Origin: Blastococcus sp. CT_GayMR16
GTDB taxonomy: Bacteria; Actinomycetota; Actinomycetes; Mycobacteriales; Geodermatophilaceae
Assembly: GCF_004570875.1 (NCBI RefSeq)
Contig: NZ_SPQK01000012.1
Span: 62,001-126,000, forward strand
Length of the DNA: 64,000 nt
Direction of reading: 5' to 3'
The notes under the pieces are model-generated. The model ran no database searches, was not told the DNA's origin, and saw only the letters and a list, made by a program, of their open reading frames with translations. Both the position numbers and the translations under genes were made by a program. This document shows positions 1 through 8,189 of this stretch, piece by piece; position 1 is the stretch's first letter, and every line of letters begins with the position of its first letter.

Positions 1-258
1 CGGGTGCGGACGCCGTCGACCGACCAGTTGGCCGGGGCGCTGCTGCGCATGCGGCTGCGAGTGCATCCCACCGACGACGGCGAGCTGCTGGTGGAGGGCG
101 CGTCCGCCGAGACCGTCGGCGACGTCGCGCTCGAGGCGGGCGTGGCCGTGCACCGGCTGGCCGAGGAGCACACGTCGCTCGAGCAGGTCTACCTCGACCT
201 GACCGGCGACAGCGTCCAGTACAAGGTGTCCGGCACGCCCGAGCTGGTGCGGCGATGA
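1..258 (+). CDS. ABC transporter ATP-binding protein, C-terminal part
   Basis: This is the 3' end of a gene cut by the window edge; 85 codons remain. The visible part lies beyond the nucleotide-binding domain and resembles the C-terminal extension (DUF4162 type) of ABC-2 exporter ATPases, with the typical run LEQVYLDLTGD near the end. Walker and signature motifs would be upstream and cannot be checked. The stop codon overlaps the start of the next gene (ATGA), so the two are translationally coupled and should form one ATPase/permease exporter. The substrate is unknown. Confidence 0.75.
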   Translation, partial: RVRTPSTDQLAGALLRMRLRVHPTDDGELLVEGASAETVGDVALEAGVAVHRLAEEHTSLEQVYLDLTGDSVQYKVSGTPELVRR

Positions 259-1034
259 CCGCTGTCGCGGTGCAGGAGCCGGGCACCCTCGCCGTCTTCA
301 CCCGTGCGGCGGCCGCCGAATGGCTCCGGCTGCGCACCGTGCGGACGACGTGGTGGTGCCTGCTGGCGGCCGCGGTGACCATCGTCGGCCTCGGCGTCAT
401 CGCAGCGGCCGACGACGCGCAGGGGCCGGTCGGCCCGGGCAACCCGCTGCCGTCGACGTTCGCTGGTGAGTACGGGGTGATGCTCGGACAGTTCGCGCTG
501 CTGGTGCTGGCGCTGCTCGCCGTCACCCAGGAGTACGCGACCGGGGCGATCGGACCGACGCTGCAGTGGACGCCGCGCCGCGGCGTCCTGCTGGCGGCCC
601 GGGTCGCCGTCCCCGCCGTGGTGGCGACGGTGGTCGGGGTGTCGCTCGCCCTCATCGCCGACGTCCTCGCCCTGCTGGTCGACCCGGACCTGACACTGTC
701 CCTCGCCGACGCGGCCGACAGCCTGGCCCGGATCGCCGCGGTGCTCGTCGCCGGGAGCGTGCTCGCCGTGGGCCTCGGGTTCTTCCTGCGCAGCACGGCC
801 GGTGCGCTGGCGACGGTCTTCCTGCTGCAGCTCGTCCTGCCCTTCCTGCTGCCTGCGTTCGGCGTGCAGTGGATGGCCGACCTGGGCGAGCTGCTGCCGG
901 GGTCGGGCGCGATCTGGACGCTGCTCCGGGAGCCGGAGATGACGGCGACCCAGGCCACGGCCCTGCTGGTCGGGTGGTCCGGCGTGGCGCTGGCGGCCGG
1001 CGGCTGGTCGCTGCTGCGCCGGGACGCCGGGTAG
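255..1034 (+). CDS. ABC-2 type transporter permease
   Basis: A 259-residue hydrophobic protein starting with ATG inside the stop of the ATPase gene. Several membrane segments can be read: around residues 35-50, near 80, 115-140, 160-180, 185-205 and near the C-terminus. The first loop after the N-terminal helix is extracytoplasmic-looking and glycine/proline rich. Length and topology match ABC-2 permeases that export drugs, lipids or peptides, and the adjacent ATPase supports that role. The sequence does not indicate the substrate. Confidence 0.8.
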   Translation: MTAVAVQEPGTLAVFTRAAAAEWLRLRTVRTTWWCLLAAAVTIVGLGVIAAADDAQGPVGPGNPLPSTFAGEYGVMLGQFALLVLALLAVTQEYATGAIGPTLQWTPRRGVLLAARVAVPAVVATVVGVSLALIADVLALLVDPDLTLSLADAADSLARIAAVLVAGSVLAVGLGFFLRSTAGALATVFLLQLVLPFLLPAFGVQWMADLGELLPGSGAIWTLLREPEMTATQATALLVGWSGVALAAGGWSLLRRDAG

Positions 1035-1037
1035 TGC

Positions 1038-1994
1038 TCAGGCCGGGTCGATGACCCGGATCGGGGCGCCGGCGAGGAAGGCTGCCACGTCCTCGACCGC
1101 CTCGCCGTAGAAGACCTCGTACGTGCTGCGGGTGACGTAGCCGAGGTGCGGGGTGAGGACGGTGCGCGGGAGCGTGCGCATCGGGTCGTCGGCCGGGAGC
1201 GGCTCCTGGTCGTAGACGTCGAGGCCGGCACCGGCGATGCGGTTCTCCCGGAGCGCGTCGACGAGGGCCTTCGTCTGGACGATCGGCCCGCGACTCGTGT
1301 TGATGAAGACGGCGGTCGGCTTCATGCGCGCGAAGTCGTCGGCGCCGATCAGCCCGCGCGTGCGCCGGGACCACAGCAGATGGAGGGTGACGACGTCGGA
1401 TGTCCGGAAGAGCTCCTCGCGCTCTACCCGCCGCACGCCGTGCTCGGCAGCGCGCTCGTCGGTGAGGTTCTGGCTCCAGGCGACGACGTCCATGCCGAAC
1501 GCCTGGCCGACCGTGGCGACCTGGCTGCCCAGCCGGCCCAGGCCGACGACGCCGAGCCGCGAGCCGGCGAGGTCACCGCCGATGGTCTGCTGCCACCCGC
1601 CGGCGCGGACGGCGGCGTCCTCCTGGGGGATGTGCCTCGTCACGGCCAGGATGAGTCCCCAGGTCAGCTCGGCGGTGGCCGTCGGCTGGGAGCCGGTGCC
1701 GCAGACGGTGATGCCCCGCTCGTTGGCCGCGGCGATGTCGATGGACTTGTTCCGCATGCCGGTGGTGACGAGCAGCCTCAGGTTGGGCAGGCGTTCGAGG
1801 ACCGACCGCGGGAACGCCGTCCGCTCCCGCATGGCGACGACGACGTCGAAGGGCTCGAGGCGGGCGACGAGCGCGTCCTCGCCGTCCACGGAGTCGTGGA
1901 ACTCGACGACGTCGGTGGGCTCGGGCAGGCGAGACCAGTCGGTGAAGTCGGCGGCCACGGACTGGTAGTCGTCGAGGACGGCGATGCGATGCAC
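1038..1994 (-). CDS. D-2-hydroxyacid dehydrogenase family protein
   Basis: A 318-residue protein with a GTG start. The Rossmann motif GVVGLGRLGSQVA lies in the middle, followed by INTSRGPIV and LTPHLGY, which carry the catalytic Arg and His of the D-isomer-specific 2-hydroxyacid dehydrogenases (phosphoglycerate/glyoxylate reductase type). The family interconverts 2-hydroxy acids and 2-oxo acids with NAD(P)H in the cytoplasm. The gene converges on the ABC permease gene with a gap of 3 bases, and a strong hairpin lies just upstream of its start. Substrate specificity cannot be assigned. Confidence 0.85.
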   Translation of the reverse strand: MHRIAVLDDYQSVAADFTDWSRLPEPTDVVEFHDSVDGEDALVARLEPFDVVVAMRERTAFPRSVLERLPNLRLLVTTGMRNKSIDIAAANERGITVCGTGSQPTATAELTWGLILAVTRHIPQEDAAVRAGGWQQTIGGDLAGSRLGVVGLGRLGSQVATVGQAFGMDVVAWSQNLTDERAAEHGVRRVEREELFRTSDVVTLHLLWSRRTRGLIGADDFARMKPTAVFINTSRGPIVQTKALVDALRENRIAGAGLDVYDQEPLPADDPMRTLPRTVLTPHLGYVTRSTYEVFYGEAVEDVAAFLAGAPIRVIDPA

Positions 1995-2025
1995 GGTGTC
2001 GGTCTACTCCGCCGTCCGGACTAAA

Positions 2026-2068
2026 CGACAGCGCCCCTCCGCGGGCTTTCCGGGGAGGGGCGCTGTCG
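2026..2068 (-). terminator. Rho-independent-like terminator after the 47-residue gene
   Basis: Perfect 15-base inverted repeat: cgacagcgcccctcc at 2026-2040 pairs with 2054-2068 around a 13-base loop. Read on the minus strand it ends in TTTAG and lies 19 bases after the stop of the small gene at 2087-2230, before the dehydrogenase gene. It should end the small transcript. The T tract is short, as is usual in actinobacteria. Confidence 0.75.
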
Positions 2069-2086
2069 GTGGTCAGACCCTGGGGA

Positions 2087-2230
2087 TCAGGGGCGGCGGG
2101 TCTGCCCGCCGCGCTTGGCCTGGAAGTCCGAGATGGCCTTCTTGATCTTGGCCTGGTTCGCCGGCTTGCGGGCTTCCTGGATCGCCTTGGCGGCGATGCC
2201 GGACGCCATGAGCTTCTTGAGCATTCCCAT
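2087..2230 (-). CDS. Small basic protein, 47 residues, unknown function
   Basis: ATG start preceded by a perfect AGGAGG six bases upstream and followed after the stop by a 15-bp stem terminator, so it looks like an independently expressed gene. The product begins MGMLKKLMASGIAAKAIQEA and is lysine/arginine/alanine rich with an amphipathic helical look (LKKL, AKIKKAISDFQAK). It has no signal peptide and no clear membrane segment. I do not recognise a family. It could be a nucleic-acid- or membrane-associated peptide. The strong ribosome site suggests abundant translation. Confidence 0.7.
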   Translation of the reverse strand: MGMLKKLMASGIAAKAIQEARKPANQAKIKKAISDFQAKRGGQTRRP

Positions 2231-2320
2231 GTTCGCCTCCTAGTGGTCGTTCGGTTGTCCTTCTCGTGCCCGAACGAACGGAGGCTCAATCACGATCCCG
2301 GAAGCGTCCCCCTTACCGGT

Positions 2321-3145
2321 TCAGTCCGCGCTCCCGCTGAAGATCCCGCCCAGGCCGGCCCCGGTCTTCTTGTCACCGGCGCCGGCGTTCTTCTCCAGCG
2401 CCTTGGCCAGGCCGTCGATGGTGACCGACTGCAGGATGACCCGGCCGTTGCCCTCGACCGTCGCCAGGGAGAAGCCCTCGCCGCCGAACATGGCGTTCAT
2501 GACGCCCTGCTTGTTGAGGCGGCCCACGCGTTCGACGCCGTACCGGATGTTCTGGTCCCACGCCACGATGCAGCCGGTGTCCACGCGCAGCTTGCCGCCG
2601 TAGTCCGCCGGGTTGATGTCGATGAAGTCGCCCGCGCCGCCGATCAGGAGCGTGCCGACGCCGGTGAACTTCTCCAGCACGAATCCCTCTCCGCCGGAGA
2701 ACCCCGAGCGGAGCCCCGAGAAGGCGATGTCGAAGTTCACGCCCGCCTCCGCGGCGACGAAGGCGTCCTTCTCGGCGAACCAGGTGGTGCGCCCGTCGAG
2801 CTCGATCGCCCGCATCTCACCGGGCAGGACGCCGGCCAGCGCGAGCAGCCCGTCGCCGCCGCGCGTCGAGAAGTGCGTGAAGGCGAACGACTCCCCGGCC
2901 AGCACCCGCTTCCCGGCGTCCATGGCTCCGCGGAGCAGCCCGCCGAGTGCGCCGGATCCCCCGACCTGACCGCCGCCGTTCGGCTGCGCCCCGGGCGAGG
3001 ACGGCGCCGACATCTTGGTCTCCATGGCGACGTCGCCGGAGCAGAAGAGGAACTTCCCCGCCTCGCTGTAGACGACCTGCCCGGGTCGCAGATTGACGAT
3101 CGCCATCTTGGTGGTGGTGCCGACGAGCTGGACGTCGAGCGTCAT
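2321..3145 (-). CDS. AIM24 family protein
   Basis: A 274-residue protein. I place the start at the ATG at 3145, preceded by GGAAGGGG, rather than at an in-frame GTG-type start 14 codons upstream. Glycine-rich beta-strand repeats such as GGEGFVLEKFTGVGTLLIGG and FSGLRSGFSGGEG are characteristic of the AIM24/TIGR00266 beta-barrel family. Its bacterial members have no settled function and often lie next to ter stress genes. Here it lies 69 bases downstream of a TerD-domain gene on the same strand, which supports a shared stress-related operon. Confidence 0.85.
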   Translation of the reverse strand: MTLDVQLVGTTTKMAIVNLRPGQVVYSEAGKFLFCSGDVAMETKMSAPSSPGAQPNGGGQVGGSGALGGLLRGAMDAGKRVLAGESFAFTHFSTRGGDGLLALAGVLPGEMRAIELDGRTTWFAEKDAFVAAEAGVNFDIAFSGLRSGFSGGEGFVLEKFTGVGTLLIGGAGDFIDINPADYGGKLRVDTGCIVAWDQNIRYGVERVGRLNKQGVMNAMFGGEGFSLATVEGNGRVILQSVTIDGLAKALEKNAGAGDKKTGAGLGGIFSGSAD

Positions 3146-3214
3146 GGGTACCCCTTCCGGTCCGCCTGGCAGTCTCCCCCCTGCCACGCACCGGAACCCA
3201 CCACGGGGCCGGGA

Positions 3215-5365
3215 TCAGCCGACGGCGTCGGCCTCGGCGGGAACGCTCTCCAGAACCTCGGGCTGAGCCATCGCGGCGCCCTCGGGCATCTGGGGCGCGC
3301 GAGCCACCCACGGCCGCAGCGGCTGGAGGACATCGGTGTAGAAGCCCTCGACCGCGTGCACCACGCTGGGGATGAACGCCCCGCGCACCCCGGACCGCTT
3401 CGTCCCGAGCGGCAGGCTGCGGGTGAGCGTGAAGGAAGCCACCTCCGCCTTGCTCGAGGCGATCAGCGCCGCCGGCTTGTCCCGGACGTCGCGCAGCAGC
3501 TCGCACGTCGACTCGGCGTTGGCGAAGGCGACGTCGATGAGCAGGTCGTCCGGCGCCTCCTTGAGCTGTCGCAGCAGCCAGGTGATCCGGCGCTGGGCGG
3601 TGCCTTCCTCCGGGGCGGGAACCTTGGTGCTCACCCGCACCTGACCGGTGCGCAGGTCGGCGATCGCGGTGACCGGCCCGGCGGCACCGGGGACCTTGAG
3701 CGTCGCGGACAAGCACCCCGTCTCGACGAGCGCCTCGACCCCGACGCGCGTCCGGGTGACCGGGTCGGTGGCGAGCTTGCGCGGCAGCACATGGGCGACA
3801 TTGACGCCGAGTTCGGCGGTGAGACGCAGGCTCAGCTGCCGGACCAGGCGGATCCAGGCGTCCACCACGGCCGGCACCTTGCGATCACCGGCGCGCAGCG
3901 TGCCGGCGGCGACCGCCTCCCGCACCGGCACCCACGAGCCGCCCATGTCGTCGAAGCCCGCCGCGCCGGAGCGCGGGTGCTGCAGGTAGCGCACGAACTC
4001 GTGCAGCAGCCAGGCCTGAAGCTGGTCGTCGACGCCGCGGTGCGCGAGGACCATCTGCGCCTCGTGCAGCACCTCGGCCCACGACAGGTGGAAGAGCGCG
4101 ACCTTGGCGAGCTTGCGCCGGTCGACCTCCACCGGGTGCTCACCGGCCGCGGGGGCGATCTCGTTGGACAAGGTGATGACGGCGTCGAAGCCCTGCTGCC
4201 GGGCGACGTCCAGGTAGTTCTCCACCTGGTCACGGCGGAGCTGGCCGCTGCCGGTCTTGGTCTCCAGAAGGCCGGTCCACACCCGCGAGCCGCGAGCGAT
4301 GCGGATGACGCCGTCCGGGATGACGACGCCCTCGCCGCGCGGAAACGGCACCTCCAGGTAGGTCTCCAGCGTGCCGGCGGGCGCTCCCAGCCGGGCGGTG
4401 ATGCCGCGGCCGAGTGGGCGGACGGCCATCATCGTGGCCAGCAGAGCGGACGTCGCGCGCCGCTCCTGCTCCTCGGCGTTGCCGACGCCGACGATCGAGA
4501 ACAGCCGGGCGGCGGTCCACGACTCGTCGACCGCGAGGCGGAGGGCCGGTGCGGTGGCCTTGACCGCCGACTGCTTGCGCGTGCGCACGCCCTTGGCGGA
4601 GGGGCGCCCCGCGGCCGAGGCCGGGACGGCTGCTTCGGCGGGTTGCTCGACCAGGGTCAGCTTCGGCGCGGGCAGGTCGATGACGACGGCGAGGGCCTCA
4701 TCGGGGCTGTCGGACTCGAGCTCGACGACGTCGACCAGCTCGTTGCTCTCGGCCTCGCTCAGCACCTCGAGTACCTCGGGTGCCTCGGTGACCGGCTCGA
4801 CCGGGGCTTCCGGAGTCTGGGACGCGTCGTCGGCCACGGTGACGCCGAAGTCCTGCGCCAGCCCGGCCAGGCCGGACGACCAGCCCTGGCCGACGGCGCG
4901 CACCTTCCAGCCGTCCCCGCGCCGGTAGATCTCGCCGAAGAGCAGCGCCGTCTCCTCAGCCGCGCCGGCGACGGCGTAGCTGGCCAGTGGCGTTCCGGCA
5001 GGGTCGAGGACGAGCAGGCGAAGGCCCTCGAGAGCGCCGAAAGTCCCGGCACCCACGCTCGCCGTGACGGCCACCGAAGTGATGTCCTGCGGGAGACTCT
5101 CGAGGTCCAGCGCCAGGCTCTCCTGGCTGCCGGTCTCGGTGCTGCCGCGTCCGAGGTACTGCACCGACCCGTCGGAGGAGACGGGCTGGTTGTAGAAGAC
5201 GAAGTCCTCGTCGGAGCGAACCCGGCCGGCGTCGTCCAGCAAGAGCGCCGAGGCGTCGACGTCGACGTCCTCGTCGGCCTGGTCCCACGTCACCACCACG
5301 CGAAGCCGAAGGACTTCCGACGGAAGCGGTGCGTTCTGACCCTTGCTGAGCTCTGCGCCGACCAT
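3215..5365 (-). CDS. TerD-domain protein fused to a PD-(D/E)XK nuclease-like domain
   Basis: A 716-residue protein. Residues 1-165 form a TerD/calcium-binding stress domain (acidic DEDVDVDASALLLDDAG, then LFGEIYRRGDGWKVRAVGQG). Residues 165-265 are an acidic Val/Glu/Pro linker, then a short basic stretch. Residues 280-716 are a second globular region with D351, E368-T-K370 and Q380-x3-Y384, the D...ExK...QxxxY layout of RecB/lambda-exonuclease-type PD-(D/E)XK enzymes. TerD proteins are normally about 190 residues, so this is a large fusion. The nuclease assignment rests on motif spacing only. AIM24 follows in the same orientation. A role in tellurite/phage/DNA stress response is inference. 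Confidence 0.7.
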   Translation of the reverse strand: MVGAELSKGQNAPLPSEVLRLRVVVTWDQADEDVDVDASALLLDDAGRVRSDEDFVFYNQPVSSDGSVQYLGRGSTETGSQESLALDLESLPQDITSVAVTASVGAGTFGALEGLRLLVLDPAGTPLASYAVAGAAEETALLFGEIYRRGDGWKVRAVGQGWSSGLAGLAQDFGVTVADDASQTPEAPVEPVTEAPEVLEVLSEAESNELVDVVELESDSPDEALAVVIDLPAPKLTLVEQPAEAAVPASAAGRPSAKGVRTRKQSAVKATAPALRLAVDESWTAARLFSIVGVGNAEEQERRATSALLATMMAVRPLGRGITARLGAPAGTLETYLEVPFPRGEGVVIPDGVIRIARGSRVWTGLLETKTGSGQLRRDQVENYLDVARQQGFDAVITLSNEIAPAAGEHPVEVDRRKLAKVALFHLSWAEVLHEAQMVLAHRGVDDQLQAWLLHEFVRYLQHPRSGAAGFDDMGGSWVPVREAVAAGTLRAGDRKVPAVVDAWIRLVRQLSLRLTAELGVNVAHVLPRKLATDPVTRTRVGVEALVETGCLSATLKVPGAAGPVTAIADLRTGQVRVSTKVPAPEEGTAQRRITWLLRQLKEAPDDLLIDVAFANAESTCELLRDVRDKPAALIASSKAEVASFTLTRSLPLGTKRSGVRGAFIPSVVHAVEGFYTDVLQPLRPWVARAPQMPEGAAMAQPEVLESVPAEADAVG

Positions 5366-5478
5366 CAGCGGATGGTAAGCACGCGGAACCCTTTGGTCCG
5401 GTACCCCGCCGGGCCGCTCGCCCCGCTCGCCCCAGGAGACGCCCTGCGTCCCGCGCCGCGGAGCCGTACGGTCCGGCC

Positions 5479-6381
5479 ATGGCGGATCGAGCGTTCACGA
5501 CGGTGCTGGAAGGCGGCAGCTACTTCGAGGGCCCGCGCTGGCACGAGGGCAGCTGGTGGGTGTCGGACTTCTACCGGCACACCGTCAGCCGGGTGCTTCC
5601 GGACGGCGGCGAGGACATCGTGCTGGAGGTGGAGAACCAGCCGTCCGGGCTGGGTTGGCTGCCCGACGGGTCGCTGCTCGTGGTGTCGATGAAGGACCAG
5701 CGGCTGCTGCGGGTCGCCTCCGACGGGTCCGTCTCCACCCACGCCGACCTGTCCGACGTCTGCGGTGGGCATCTCAACGACATGGTGGTCGACACGTCCG
5801 GCCGCGCCTTCGTCGGCGATTTCGGGTTCGACCTCATGGGCGGCGGCTCGCCGGCGTCGGCCTCGGTGAAGCGGGTCGACCCTGATGGCACGGTCACGGT
5901 GGTGGCCTCCGATCTGCTCTTTCCGAACGGCTCGGTCATCACTCCGGACGGCGGGACGCTGATCGTCGGCGAGACGTGGGGCAACCGGTTCACGGCCTTC
6001 GACATCGCCGCGGACGGCTCGCTCACCAACCGGCGGGTCTGGGCGGCGATGGGGCCGGAGCCGGTGGGCAACTCCGTCGAGGAGCTGATGACGCAGATCG
6101 TGGTCGCGCCCGACGGCTGCACTCTGGACGCCGAGGGGCACATCTGGGTCGCCGACGGGTTCGGCTCGCGGGCGCTGCGGGTGGCGCCGGGCGGTGAGAT
6201 CGTCGACGCGATCGCGGCGCCGGACGGGATGGGCGTGTTCGCCTGCGCGCTCGGCGGGGACGACGGCCGCACGCTGCTGATGTGCTGCGCGCCGGACTTC
6301 TACGAGCACACGCGGGCACCGGTGCGTGAGGCCGTGCTGGTGTCGACGGAGGTCGCCGTCCCCCACGCCGGCCTGCCCTGA
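5479..6381 (+). CDS. SMP-30/gluconolactonase/LRE family protein
   Basis: A 300-residue beta-propeller protein with an ATG start, divergent from the TerD gene. Repeated blade motifs (GPRWHEGSWWVSDFY, GLGWLPDGSLLVVS, GHLNDMVVDTSGRAFVGDFG, FPNGSVITPDG, DAEGHIWVADGFG) match the SMP-30/gluconolactonase family. The E of EGPRWH, the N of HLNDM, the N of FPNGS and the D of WVAD are the usual metal ligands and are present. The family hydrolyses lactones of sugars or organic acids. The physiological substrate is unknown. Confidence 0.85.
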   Translation: MADRAFTTVLEGGSYFEGPRWHEGSWWVSDFYRHTVSRVLPDGGEDIVLEVENQPSGLGWLPDGSLLVVSMKDQRLLRVASDGSVSTHADLSDVCGGHLNDMVVDTSGRAFVGDFGFDLMGGGSPASASVKRVDPDGTVTVVASDLLFPNGSVITPDGGTLIVGETWGNRFTAFDIAADGSLTNRRVWAAMGPEPVGNSVEELMTQIVVAPDGCTLDAEGHIWVADGFGSRALRVAPGGEIVDAIAAPDGMGVFACALGGDDGRTLLMCCAPDFYEHTRAPVREAVLVSTEVAVPHAGLP

Positions 6382-6424
6382 CGGCCGGTTTGACGGCTCA
6401 CGGTCGCTCGGTTCGACTGGGCCG

Positions 6425-7639
6425 GTGACCTTCTCCGCGCTGTCCCATCTTGAGTGCTCCCGGGACGGCTCGCGGCACGACGGCGACGTCGTCCAGGGCA
6501 CGTCGACGCTGGGCGCTCCGTTGCTGGCCCGGTACGACCTCGACCAGGTGACGGTCACCCGCGACGAGATCGCCTCCCGGCCGCCGACGCTGTGGCGGTA
6601 TCACGAGCTGCTGCCGGTGCGGGATCCGGCGCGGGTCGTCTCGCTCGGGGAGGGCATGACGCCGCTGCTCGATCTGCCGCGGCACGGCGCCCGGCTCGGC
6701 GTCCCGGGGCTGCGGATGAAGGACGAGGGCCTGGTGCCGACGGGCGCGTTCAAGGCGCGCGGTGCGGCGGTCGGTGTCTCCCGGGCCGCCGAGCTGGGCG
6801 TGAAGGGCATCGCGATGCCCACGAACGGCAACGCCGGTGCGGCCTGGGCCGCCTACGCCGCGCGGGCGGGGCTCGACGCGCTGATCGCGATGCCGGTGGA
6901 CGCGCCGGAGATCACCCGCCGGGAGTGCGTGGTGACCGGCGCCGAGCTCTACCTGGTCGACGGGCTCATCGGCGACGCGGGCGCGCTGATCAAACAGGCC
7001 GTCGCTCAGCGCTCTGGCTACCAGGACACCTCGACCCTGCGCGAGCCGTACCGCATCGAGGGCAAGAAGACGATGGGTTTCGAGATCGCGGAGCAGCTGG
7101 GCTGGCGCTGCCCCGACGTGATCCTGTACCCGACCGGCGGCGGGGTCGGGATCATCGCCATCTACAAGGCGCTGTTGGAGCTGCGCGAGCTGGGGTGGAT
7201 CACCGGAGACCTGCCCCGTCTGGTCGCCGTCCAGGCCGCCGGCTGCGCGCCGATCGTCGACGCGTTCGACGCGGGGCTGGACGAGAGCACGGCGCCGGCG
7301 CACCCGCACACCGTCGCGTTCGGCATCACCGTGCCCAAGGCACTCGGCGACTTCCTCGTGCTCGACGCCGTGCGATCGACCGGCGGCACGGCGATCGCGG
7401 TGACCGACGAAGCGCTGCTTGCCGCGCAGTGGCAGCTCGCCCGTGACGAGGGCACCTGGGTGTGCCCGGAGGGGGCGGCCTGCTTCGCCGCGGTCGCGCA
7501 GCTGCGGGAGTCGGGCTGGCTGGACGGCAGCGAGGACGTCGTCGTGCTGAACACCGGCACCGGCCTGCTCTACCCGGACACCGTGCCGGTCGACGTTCCG
7601 ACGCTGGCGCGCGACGGGGTGATTCCGGATCGCGGCTGA
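6425..7639 (+). CDS. Threonine-synthase-like PLP-dependent enzyme
   Basis: 404 residues from a GTG at 6425, chosen because it starts after the previous stop and matches the family N-terminus; a longer frame would overlap the SMP-30 gene. The PLP lysine lies in TGAFKARGAAVGVS, followed by the cofactor phosphate loop PTNGNAGAAWAAYA and a serine/glycine-rich YPTGGGVG segment. This is the fold-type II layout of threonine synthases (phosphohomoserine to threonine) and related threonine/serine dehydratase-like enzymes. No thrA or thrB lies nearby, so biosynthesis is not proven. Confidence 0.8.
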   Translation: MTFSALSHLECSRDGSRHDGDVVQGTSTLGAPLLARYDLDQVTVTRDEIASRPPTLWRYHELLPVRDPARVVSLGEGMTPLLDLPRHGARLGVPGLRMKDEGLVPTGAFKARGAAVGVSRAAELGVKGIAMPTNGNAGAAWAAYAARAGLDALIAMPVDAPEITRRECVVTGAELYLVDGLIGDAGALIKQAVAQRSGYQDTSTLREPYRIEGKKTMGFEIAEQLGWRCPDVILYPTGGGVGIIAIYKALLELRELGWITGDLPRLVAVQAAGCAPIVDAFDAGLDESTAPAHPHTVAFGITVPKALGDFLVLDAVRSTGGTAIAVTDEALLAAQWQLARDEGTWVCPEGAACFAAVAQLRESGWLDGSEDVVVLNTGTGLLYPDTVPVDVPTLARDGVIPDRG

Positions 7640-7655
7640 CGGGGTAGACGACGGC

Positions 7656-8189
7656 GTGCCAGCTCCCCCACCGGTCCTGCTGCTGGACGTCGACGGAGTG
7701 CTCAACGCCGTGTGCCTCGACCTGCCGGAGGGCTGGCAGCGAGGGACCTACAACGGCTTCGTGCTGTCGTGGGACCCGACCGTCACGGCGCGACTGCGCG
7801 CACTGCACGAATCCGGCCGGGTGGAGCTCCAGTGGCTCACCACCTGGACCGAGAACGCCGACAAGCTGTTGGCCGAACCCATGGGGCTTCCGCGCGGGCT
7901 GCGGACGCACGGACGGGAGGACGTCCTCCCCACCGGCTTCGAAGGCGAGCGCCGCGGCATCTCGGGGTGGTGGAAGCTCGCCGCCGCCCGTGCGCTCGCC
8001 GAGGCTGAACCCGGCCGGCGGATCGTGTGGATCGATGACGACCTCGCCGAGCAGGCCGCGGACACCAGCGAGTGGCTCGCCGCGAATGCCCACGTGCTGG
8101 TCGTGGCGCCGGACTTCTTCGTCGGACTCACGCACGCGGAGCTGGACCGGGTGGAGGCCTGGCTCGCCGATTCGTCCGAGGCGCGCTGA
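7656..8189 (+). CDS. HAD-superfamily phosphatase-like protein
   Basis: 177 residues from a GTG start. Motif I LLLDVDGVLN (nucleophile and acid/base Asp) is at the N-terminus, motif II is the Thr in QWLTTWTEN, and the acidic motif IV is IVWIDDDLAE. The arrangement resembles the HAD domains often found in actinobacterial stand-alone proteins and in RNA-repair-like multidomain proteins. Its stop overlaps the next start (TGATG), so it is coupled to the ADP-ribosylglycohydrolase/phosphatase gene. The two likely act on related phospho-substrates, which is inference. Confidence 0.75.
   Translation: MPAPPPVLLLDVDGVLNAVCLDLPEGWQRGTYNGFVLSWDPTVTARLRALHESGRVELQWLTTWTENADKLLAEPMGLPRGLRTHGREDVLPTGFEGERRGISGWWKLAAARALAEAEPGRRIVWIDDDLAEQAADTSEWLAANAHVLVVAPDFFVGLTHAELDRVEAWLADSSEAR

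Noticed and set aside
2069-5692. A 1207-codon open frame on the plus strand
   Set aside because: It lies antisense to the dehydrogenase-side small gene, AIM24 and TerD genes. It has low-complexity composition from third-position GC bias and no domain.
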